Source of the DNA: DATEBA01 sp035288045
GTDB taxonomy: Bacteria; Actinomycetota; UBA4738; HRBIN12
Assembly: GCA_035288045.1 (NCBI GenBank)
Contig: DATEBA010000021.1
Coordinates: 1 to 15,894 of the forward strand
DNA: 15,894 nucleotides
Direction of reading: 5' to 3'
Positions 11,296-15,894 of this stretch are shown one piece after another; position 1 is the first letter of the stretch, and each line of letters opens with the position of its first letter. Both the position numbers and the translations under genes were made by a program. The notes beneath the pieces are model-generated. The model did no database searches, was not told where the DNA came from, and worked only from the letters and a program-made list of their open reading frames with translations.

Positions 11296-11673
11296 ATGGA
11301 AACGGCGCAGTGGACGGCGCTCGGAGCGCTGGCCGCGATCCTGGCGGGCAGCGTCTTCTGGCTCGGGTCCAAGATAGACAACCGTGTCGGGGCACTGGGC
11401 GCCCACATGGACTCACGCTTCGCCTCGCTGACAGACGAGATGAACGCCCGCTTCGCCCAAGTGGACGCCCGCTTCGCTCAAGTGGACGCCCGCTTCGCCC
11501 GGGTCGACGCCCGCTTCGCCCGGGTCGACGCCCGTTTCGACCGGGTCGACGAGCGCTTCGATCGGGTCGACGAGCGCTTCGATCGGGTCGACGCTCGACT
11601 CGACACCACTGCCGCGCGCATCGACGCTCTCTCGGCGCGCATCGACGCTCACGTCGAGCGTCACGCCGGCTAA
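11296..11673 (+). CDS. Small membrane-anchored coiled-coil protein with heptad repeats
   Basis: This gene encodes 125 residues from ATG 11296. A GTG at 11251 is in frame but has no SD and would add 15 residues before the membrane segment, so I prefer the ATG. Residues about 6-24 (WTALGALAAILAGSVFWLG) form one hydrophobic helix. The rest is predicted coiled coil, with seven consecutive heptads of the form (A/E)RF(A/D)(Q/R)VD at residues 51-99, then three degenerate heptads. If Phe is position a, Val falls at d, Asp at e and Arg at g, so g-e' salt bridges between parallel helices are expected. Such proteins self-assemble, and the short tail would project from the membrane. The side of the membrane and the function are unknown. 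The stop codon (TAA 11671-11673) overlaps the stop of the convergent phosphatase gene. Confidence 0.7.
   Translation: METAQWTALGALAAILAGSVFWLGSKIDNRVGALGAHMDSRFASLTDEMNARFAQVDARFAQVDARFARVDARFARVDARFDRVDERFDRVDERFDRVDARLDTTAARIDALSARIDAHVERHAG
11446..11592 (+). repeat. Seven tandem 21-bp coding repeats
   Basis: Seven in-frame 21-base units begin at 11446, 11467, 11488, 11509, 11530, 11551 and 11572. Units 3 and 4 are identical, units 6 and 7 are identical, and units 1 and 2 differ by one base. Three degenerate units follow to 11655. Each unit encodes one heptad of the coiled coil. Confidence 0.95.
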
Positions 11674-12455
11674 CGTACCGCCTCCAACAAGCCCTCGTGC
11701 ACCTCCGGCGATCCCGCCAGGATGTCCCCGCCGAGCCACCCGTCCCCGCCGCCCCAGTCGCTCACGACCCCGCCGGCCTCCTCCACGAGCAGTCCCCCCG
11801 CCGCCACGTCCCACGGCGACAGCCCGAGCTCGAAGAACCCCTCGAACACGCCCTCCGCCACCCACGCCAGATCCAGCGAAGCGGCGCCGGGTCTCCGTAG
11901 ATCCTCGAACGTCTCGAGGCACCGCCGCATCGCTTCCAGGTACCGTGGTAGCACCTCCTTCTTCCGGAATGGGAACCCCGTCGCCACGACCGCCCTCTCC
12001 GCGGGCGATCCAGACACCGAGAGCCGCGAGCCGTCTTCGCCCCACGCTCCCAGGCCGCGTCCCCCGATCCACATCGAGCCGAGGAACGGCGCGTGGACCG
12101 CTGCCGCAACCGGCCGGCCCTCCTCGACCAGCGCCACCGACACGCCAACCGCCCAGAACCCGTGCACGAAGTTCGTCGTGCCGTCGAGGGGGTCGACAAC
12201 CCAGTAGCGGGGCCCGGCCTCTCCGCCGCCCTCCTCCCCGAGGACCGGGACCCCGGGCGTTTCCGTGGCCAGCAACTCCGCGATCGCCCGCTCGCTCTCC
12301 AGATCCACAGACGTCACGTAGTCCCCGGTGCCCTTGGCTACCGGCTCCGACACCGTGCGCGAGCGCACGACCTCCCCGCCGGCCAGGCACGCCGATCGAG
12401 CAACGTCCACCAGCCGCGACAGGTGCGACACGTCCACCGCCGGCCACGCTATCAT
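11670..12455 (-). CDS. Inositol monophosphatase family phosphatase
   Basis: This gene encodes 261 residues and is of the usual length for the Mg-dependent IMPase family. These enzymes hydrolyse small phosphate esters such as inositol-1-phosphate, histidinol phosphate or adenosine bisphosphate. Seen motifs: KGTGDYVTSVD (41-51); GEEGG with metal ligand E74 or E75; WVVDPLDGTTNF with D88 and D91 binding metal and T93 positioning the water (85-96); and the C-terminal PWDVAAG with D216. The segment RRPGAASLDLAWVAEG (187-202) is also typical of the family. ATG 12455 is preceded by AGGTGG (complement of 12462-12467) 6 bases upstream. The substrate cannot be set from sequence: inositol phosphatase (SuhB/ImpA-like) and histidinol phosphatase (HisN) are both common in actinobacteria. 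The gene faces away from rpsL and converges on the coiled-coil gene, sharing 4 bases with it. Confidence 0.93.
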   Translation of the reverse strand: MIAWPAVDVSHLSRLVDVARSACLAGGEVVRSRTVSEPVAKGTGDYVTSVDLESERAIAELLATETPGVPVLGEEGGGEAGPRYWVVDPLDGTTNFVHGFWAVGVSVALVEEGRPVAAAVHAPFLGSMWIGGRGLGAWGEDGSRLSVSGSPAERAVVATGFPFRKKEVLPRYLEAMRRCLETFEDLRRPGAASLDLAWVAEGVFEGFFELGLSPWDVAAGGLLVEEAGGVVSDWGGGDGWLGGDILAGSPEVHEGLLEAVR

Positions 12456-12489
12456 TCACGGCCACCTGCGGGTTCGCGCCTCGGGGACG

Positions 12490-12519
12490 TTGACACCCCG
12501 GGCACCCGGCAAGTAGCCT
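12490..12519 (+). promoter_or_regulatory. Probable sigma-A promoter of the str operon
   Basis: A consensus -35 TTGACA (12490-12495), an 18-base spacer and TAGCCT (12514-12519). The predicted start is near 12526, giving an rpsL leader of about 157 bases. It diverges from the phosphatase gene starting at 12455. Confidence 0.7.
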
Positions 12520-12533
12520 TACCGATTGCGCCT

Positions 12534-12557
12534 CGGCCCGGCGGGCGGGCCGGGCCG
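12534..12557 (+). promoter_or_regulatory. Strong 5' leader hairpin of the str operon (arms 1 and 2)
   Basis: CGGCCCGGC (12534-12542) and GCCGGGCCG (12549-12557) form a perfect 9-bp, all-G/C stem with a 6-base loop, about 8 bases after the predicted transcription start. GGCCCGGC at 12535-12542 is also perfectly complementary to GCCGGGCC at 12618-12625, the ascending side of the downstream terminator. Confidence 0.65.
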
Positions 12558-12563
12558 TCGACC

Positions 12564-12592
12564 TTGACAGGGAACCGAAAGGGGCCTTGCTT
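12564..12592 (+). promoter_or_regulatory. Weak second promoter candidate upstream of rpsL
   Basis: A perfect TTGACA (12564-12569) is followed after 17 bases by TTGCTT (12587-12592), which lacks the key A at position 2 of the -10. It may be a weak or non-sigma-A promoter, or chance. Confidence 0.25.
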
Positions 12593-12615
12593 GCCTTTCC
12601 GGCATGCGTCCCTGG

Positions 12616-12640
12616 AAGCCGGGCCCGCGCCCGGCTTTTT
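12616..12640 (+). terminator. Intrinsic terminator in the rpsL leader (putative attenuator)
   Basis: AAGCCGGGC (12616-12624), loop CCGC, GCCCGGCTT (12629-12637) is a perfect 9-bp stem running into a five-T tract (12636-12640). It is oriented for the plus strand only; on the minus strand no T-tract follows. It sits 43 bases before the rpsL ATG and downstream of both candidate promoters, so rpsL transcription must pass it. Because the next upstream gene points the other way, a role in ending its transcript is excluded. Confidence 0.8.
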
Positions 12641-12682
12641 CGCGGCCCCTGCGGAGCGAGAGAGCGTGACGACGAGAGACCT

Positions 12683-13057
12683 ATGCCTACGATCCAGCAG
12701 TTGGTCAGGAGCGGGCGTGAGCGCCCGCGGCACAAGGCGAAGAGCCCTGCGCTCAGGGGCTCTCCGCAGCGCCGTGGCGTCTGTACGCGCGTCTACACGA
12801 CGACCCCGAAGAAGCCCAACTCGGCTCTGCGCAAGGTCGCCCGCGTCCGCCTGACCAGCGGGGTCGAGGTCACCGCGTACATCCCCGGCGTCGGTCACAA
12901 CCTCCAGGAGCACTCGATCGTGCTCGTTCGCGCCGGCCGCGTGCGCGACCTCCCGGGCGTCCGCTACAAGGTGATCCGCGGGACGCTCGACACCGCCGGC
13001 GTTCGCGACCGAAAGAAGGCGCGCTCGCGCTACGGCGCCAAGAAGGGCGGCGAGTAG
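12683..13057 (+). CDS. rpsL: 30S ribosomal protein S12
   Basis: S12 (124 residues) is the protein at the decoding centre of the 30S subunit that controls accuracy and streptomycin response. The length and sequence are typical throughout (TTTPKKPNSALRKVARVRL; GVGHNLQEHSIVLVRAGRVRDLPGVRY). K43, the first classical streptomycin site, is Lys. Position 88 is Arg (codon CGC at 12944-12946) where most bacteria have Lys, and residue 84 is Ala instead of the usual Gly. D89, the residue methylthiolated by RimO in some bacteria, is present. Only a weak purine-rich stretch (GACGAGAGA) precedes ATG 12683. The frame stays open upstream to 12587, but the conserved MPTIQQLVR start fixes the ATG. First gene of the str operon; rpsG follows after 2 bases. 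Confidence 0.98.
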   Translation: MPTIQQLVRSGRERPRHKAKSPALRGSPQRRGVCTRVYTTTPKKPNSALRKVARVRLTSGVEVTAYIPGVGHNLQEHSIVLVRAGRVRDLPGVRYKVIRGTLDTAGVRDRKKARSRYGAKKGGE

Positions 13058-13059
13058 CG

Positions 13060-13530
13060 ATGCCGCGCAAGGGCCCTGCCGTACGCCGCGAGATCCACCC
13101 GGACCCCGTCTACCAGAACCCGCTCGTCACTCAGCTCATAAACAAGGTGCTGCTGAACGGCAAGAAGACGCTCGCCGAGCGCACCGTCTACAAGGCGCTC
13201 GAGAGCATCAGCGAGCAGACATCGAACGATCCGGTGCTCACGCTTAAGAAGGCGGTCGAGAACGTCCGGCCACTGCTCGAGGTGCGCTCTCGGCGGGTCG
13301 GCGGCGCGACATACCAGGTCCCGGTTGAGGTCCGGCCGAACCGCGGCACGACGCTGGCGCTTCGCTGGATCGTCAACTTCTCGCGGCAGCGGCGCGAGCA
13401 CACGATGGCGGCGCGCCTCGTCGGCGAGCTGATGGACGCCTCGCAAGGGCAGGGGACGTCGGTGAAGCGCCGAGAGGACATGCACAAGATGGCGGAGGCG
13501 AACAAGGCGTTCGCGCACTACCGGTGGTGA
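13060..13530 (+). CDS. rpsG: 30S ribosomal protein S7
   Basis: S7 (156 residues) binds the 3' major domain of 16S rRNA, starts assembly of the 30S head and lies at the E and P sites. The protein is full length and typical: MPRKGPAVRREI start, DPVYQNPLVTQLINKVLLNGKK, the VENVRPLLEVRSRRVGGATYQVPVEVRP core and the HKMAEANKAFAHYRW end. ATG 13060 follows the rpsL stop by 2 bases, so translation is probably coupled; the SD-like AGAAGGGCGG lies inside the end of rpsL. In E. coli S7 represses its own operon by binding the rpsL-rpsG gap. Here that gap is too short to hold such a site, so any S7 feedback would need a different RNA target. Confidence 0.98.
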   Translation: MPRKGPAVRREIHPDPVYQNPLVTQLINKVLLNGKKTLAERTVYKALESISEQTSNDPVLTLKKAVENVRPLLEVRSRRVGGATYQVPVEVRPNRGTTLALRWIVNFSRQRREHTMAARLVGELMDASQGQGTSVKRREDMHKMAEANKAFAHYRW

Positions 13531-13547
13531 TCGAGACGCACGTTCGT

Positions 13548-13567
13548 GCCGGGCTCTTTGGCCCGGC
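13548..13567 (+). promoter_or_regulatory. Hairpin in the rpsG-fusA gap
   Basis: GCCGGGC (13548-13554), loop TCTTTG, GCCCGGC (13561-13567) forms a perfect 7-bp stem 10 bases before the fusA SD. No T-tract follows, so termination is unlikely. The arms are the same 7-base words as in the rpsL-leader terminator. It may tune fusA translation or mRNA processing. Confidence 0.55.
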
Positions 13568-13577
13568 GTTCCATGTG

Positions 13578-13584
13578 AGGGGGG
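13578..13584 (+). promoter_or_regulatory. Ribosome binding site deciding the fusA start
   Basis: AGGGGGG lies 7 bases before ATG 13592 and 4 bases before the adjacent GTG 13589, favouring the ATG. A second SD-like GGAGAAG (13606-13612) precedes ATG 13619, an in-frame alternative 9 codons further in. Confidence 0.6.
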
Positions 13585-13591
13585 TTCGGTG

Positions 13592-15754
13592 ATGGCCGAG
13601 CCCGCGGAGAAGATGGTGATGGCCGAGGCGGTCGAGGAAGTCAAGGGACGCCAATCCGGCACCAAGAACCTGGTGATCCGGGAGTTCCCGCTCGCCCGCA
13701 CGCGGAACATCGGCATCATGGCCCACATCGACGCCGGCAAGACCACGACGACCGAGCGGATCCTCTACTACACCGGCAAGTCCTACAAGGTGGGCGAGGT
13801 TCACGAGGGCACCGCCCAGATGGACTGGATGGTCCAGGAGCGCGAGCGTGGCATCACGATCACGAGCGCCGCCACCACCACGCGCTGGAAGGAACATTGG
13901 ATCAACATCATCGATACTCCCGGGCACGTCGACTTCACGGTCGAGGTCGAGCGCTCGCTCCGTGTCCTGGACGGCGCGATTGCGGTCTTCGACGCCGTCG
14001 CCGGGGTCGAGCCGCAGACGGAGACAGTCTGGCGCCAGGCCGACCGTTACCGCGTCCCGCGCATCTGCTTCGTGAACAAGATGGACCGAACCGGCGCCGA
14101 CTTCGACCGCACGGTCCAGATGATCCGCGAGCGCCTTCACGCCACGCCGCTGGTCATCCAGCTCCCGTGGGGCAAGGAGGGCGACTTCTCCGGTGTGATC
14201 GACCTCGTCGAGATGAAGGCGCTCCGCTGGAGCTCGGAGATGGGCGAGGAGTGGGAGACGGTCGACGTGCCCGCCGAGCTTGTGCCCACCGCCGAGCAGG
14301 CGCGGCATGACCTCTTCGAGCTGCTCGCAGACCACGACGAAGCCGTGATGGACAAGTACGTGCACGGCGCGGAGCCCTCCGTCGACGAGCTCCACCGCGC
14401 GCTCCGGGCCGCGACGCTGGACGGTCTGGGAACACCGCTCCTCTGCGGCTCCGCCTTCAAGAACAAGGCGATCCAGCCGCTCCTGGATGCGGTCGTCCAC
14501 TACCTCCCTTCGCCTCAGGACATCCCGCCCGTCGCCGGTCACTCGCCGGCCGGCGTCGCCGAGGAGCGCAAGGCCGACGACCTGGAGCCCTTCTCCGCTC
14601 TCGTGTTCAAGATCATGTCCGACCCCTACGTGGGCCGGCTCACCTATGCGCGTGTGTACTCCGGGACCCTCCGCTCCGGCGCGCACGTGCAGAACTCCAC
14701 GAAGGACCGCAAGGAGCGGATCGGGCGCATCCTCCAGATGCACGCGAACCACAGGGAGGACATGCAGGCCGCGTTCACGGGCGACATCGTCGCAGTGGTC
14801 GGCCTCAAGCACTCCACCACCGGTGACACGCTCTGCGACCCGGCGAACCCGATCGTCCTCGAGGCGATCAGCTTCCCGACGCCCGTCATCTCCGTTGCGG
14901 TAGAGCCGAAGACGAAGGCTGACCAGGACAAGCTGGGCAACGCGCTCGCCAAGCTCGCCGACGAGGACCCCACCTTCGTCGTCCGTTTCGACGACGAGAC
15001 CGGCCAGACGATCATCTCCGGCATGGGCGAGCTCCACCTCGAGATCCTGGTGGACCGCCTGGTCCGCGAGTGGAGCGTCGGCGCCAACGTCGGCAAGCCC
15101 CAGGTCGCCTACCGCGAGACGATCCGCAAGCCCGTCCACAAGGTGGAGGGTCGCCACGTGAAGCAGACCGGCGGCCGCGGCCAGTACGGCCACGTCTACA
15201 TCGACCTCGACCCGACGGGTGCCGGCGGCGGGTACGAGTTCGTGAACAAGATCACGGGCGGCGACGTGCCGCGGGAGTACACTCCCGCGGTCGACCAGGG
15301 CATCCAGGAGGCCTGCGAGAGCGGCGTGCTCGCCGGCTACCCGCTCGTCGACGTCCGGGCGACCCTCGTCGACGGGTCCTACCACGACGTCGACTCGTCC
15401 GAGATCGCCTTCAAGATCGCCGGTTCCATCGCGCTGAAGGAGGCCGCCAAGAGGGCCGACCCCGTGCTCCTCGAACCCGTGATGGAGTTCGAGGTCGTCA
15501 CTCCCGAGGATTTCATGGGCGACGTCATGGGCGACGTCACCTCGCGCCGCGGGAGGATCGAGCGGATCGACGAGCGCACCGGCATGAAGGCGATCCGAGT
15601 CCTCGTGCCGCTCGCGGAGCTGTTCGGCTACGCGACCGAGCTCCGCTCGCGCACGCAGGGTCGGGCGTCCCACACACCCATGCAGCTGAAGGAGTACGCG
15701 GAGGTTCCCGCGCAGATCTCCAAGGAGATCGTCGCCCGGGTACGCGGGGAGTAA
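13592..15754 (+). CDS. fusA: Translation elongation factor G
   Basis: EF-G (720 residues from ATG 13592) is the GTPase that moves tRNAs and mRNA through the ribosome and, with RRF, recycles ribosomes. GTP-binding motifs: AHIDAGKTT (44-52, P-loop), RGITI switch I, DTPGH (108-112) and NKMD (162-165). The domain II strand GRLTYARVYSGTL, the domain III GMGELHLEILVDRL motif and the domain V DFMGDVMGDVTSRRGRI segment follow in order. The usual start REFPL is preceded here by about 29 extra residues (MAEPAEKMV...), acidic and Ala-rich. A GTG at 13673 would give the canonical length but has no SD, so the extension is probably real. Near the C-terminus RASHTPMQLKEY has one residue more than most EF-Gs at this point. 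tuf follows after 12 bases. Confidence 0.97.
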   Translation: MAEPAEKMVMAEAVEEVKGRQSGTKNLVIREFPLARTRNIGIMAHIDAGKTTTTERILYYTGKSYKVGEVHEGTAQMDWMVQERERGITITSAATTTRWKEHWINIIDTPGHVDFTVEVERSLRVLDGAIAVFDAVAGVEPQTETVWRQADRYRVPRICFVNKMDRTGADFDRTVQMIRERLHATPLVIQLPWGKEGDFSGVIDLVEMKALRWSSEMGEEWETVDVPAELVPTAEQARHDLFELLADHDEAVMDKYVHGAEPSVDELHRALRAATLDGLGTPLLCGSAFKNKAIQPLLDAVVHYLPSPQDIPPVAGHSPAGVAEERKADDLEPFSALVFKIMSDPYVGRLTYARVYSGTLRSGAHVQNSTKDRKERIGRILQMHANHREDMQAAFTGDIVAVVGLKHSTTGDTLCDPANPIVLEAISFPTPVISVAVEPKTKADQDKLGNALAKLADEDPTFVVRFDDETGQTIISGMGELHLEILVDRLVREWSVGANVGKPQVAYRETIRKPVHKVEGRHVKQTGGRGQYGHVYIDLDPTGAGGGYEFVNKITGGDVPREYTPAVDQGIQEACESGVLAGYPLVDVRATLVDGSYHDVDSSEIAFKIAGSIALKEAAKRADPVLLEPVMEFEVVTPEDFMGDVMGDVTSRRGRIERIDERTGMKAIRVLVPLAELFGYATELRSRTQGRASHTPMQLKEYAEVPAQISKEIVARVRGE

Positions 15755-15764
15755 GGAGAAGGAG
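15753..15764 (+). promoter_or_regulatory. Ribosome binding site of tuf
   Basis: The purine run AAGGAGAAGGAG overlaps the last bases of the fusA stop codon and ends 2 bases before ATG 15767; its first AAGGAG lies 8 bases before the ATG. A strong, doubled SD fits the high EF-Tu demand. Confidence 0.7.
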
Positions 15765-15766
15765 CG

Positions 15767-15894
15767 ATGGCGAAGAAGAAGTTCGAGCGGACCAAGCCGC
15801 ACGTGAACATCGGAACGATCGGCCACATCGACCACGGCAAGACCACCCTTACCGCGGCGATCACCAAGGTCCTCGCCGAGCAGGGACTGGCCGA
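15767..15894 (+). CDS. tuf: Translation elongation factor Tu (partial, cut by right edge)
   Basis: Only the first 42 codons are present. The product begins MAKKKFERTKPHVNIGTIGH and carries the EF-Tu P-loop GHIDHGKT at residues 19-26, followed by TLTAAITKVLA. EF-Tu carries aminoacyl-tRNA with GTP to the ribosome. The start is fixed by the conserved N-terminus and the strong SD. Its position after fusA is the standard str-operon order rpsL-rpsG-fusA-tuf. Nothing can be said about the rest of the protein. Confidence 0.97.
   Translation, partial: MAKKKFERTKPHVNIGTIGHIDHGKTTLTAAITKVLAEQGLA

Noticed and set aside
12604..12669. 21-codon leader-peptide candidate (MRPWKPG...) spanning the rpsL-leader terminator
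   Set aside because: No SD at proper distance and no run of regulatory codons. It would overlap the terminator as in ribosome-mediated attenuation, but the evidence is too thin.
12591..12854. TTG-initiated frame with SD-like GAAAGGGG entering rpsL
   Set aside because: Product is Arg-rich and out of frame with rpsL; the SD-like match is probably chance.
15514..15537. Tandem 12-base repeat (ATGGGCGACGTC twice) in fusA
   Set aside because: It encodes the conserved MGDVMGDV motif of EF-G domain V and reflects protein constraint.

Overview
The window is high-GC, gene-dense bacterial DNA carrying a chromosomal core of transcription and translation genes. RpoB and RpoC look actinobacterial. RpoC has the long charged coiled-coil insertion (about residues 140-228) typical of Actinomycetota, and the RpoB rifampicin region and RpsL are of the same general kind. 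The SD-poor, TANNNT-preceded start of one gene also fits that phylum. I cannot name a genus. The unfamiliar secreted genes between the core genes suggest a lineage outside the well-studied mycobacteria and streptomycetes.

Layout. Positions 1-905 (minus strand) hold the N-terminal 301 residues of a membrane-anchored DUF4012 protein that runs off the left edge. A 167-base divergent gap leads to a small secreted protein (1073-1489). A 249-base region with two promoter-like elements precedes rpoB (1739-5188, TTG start), followed closely by rpoC (5202-9101, GTG start). Then come an uncharacterised 665-residue secreted protein (9208-11205) and a small membrane-anchored coiled-coil protein built from 21-base repeats (11296-11673). 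The latter meets an inositol-monophosphatase-family gene (11670-12455, minus strand) tail to tail, with overlapping stop codons. After a divergent gap the str operon begins: rpsL, rpsG, fusA and the first 42 codons of tuf, which is cut by the right edge.

How it works together. rpoB and rpoC encode the catalytic core of RNA polymerase. rpsL, rpsG, fusA and tuf encode the decoding-centre protein S12, the 30S assembly protein S7, the translocase EF-G and the tRNA carrier EF-Tu. rplJ/rplL are not directly upstream of rpoB. The rpoBC-str junction is interrupted by three genes with no evident link to gene expression.

The most interesting points are the following. (1) The rpsL leader has a promoter, a strong 5' hairpin and then a textbook intrinsic terminator before the start codon. 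The hairpin arm is perfectly complementary to the terminator arm, which suggests attenuation of the str operon. (2) RpsL naturally carries Arg at position 88, the residue of a classical streptomycin-resistance substitution. (3) The coiled-coil gene's repeats show recent pairwise duplication. (4) Stop codons of two convergent genes overlap in four bases. I saw no CRISPR array, IS element, tRNA, rRNA or phage gene. No gene-free stretch exceeds 300 bases.
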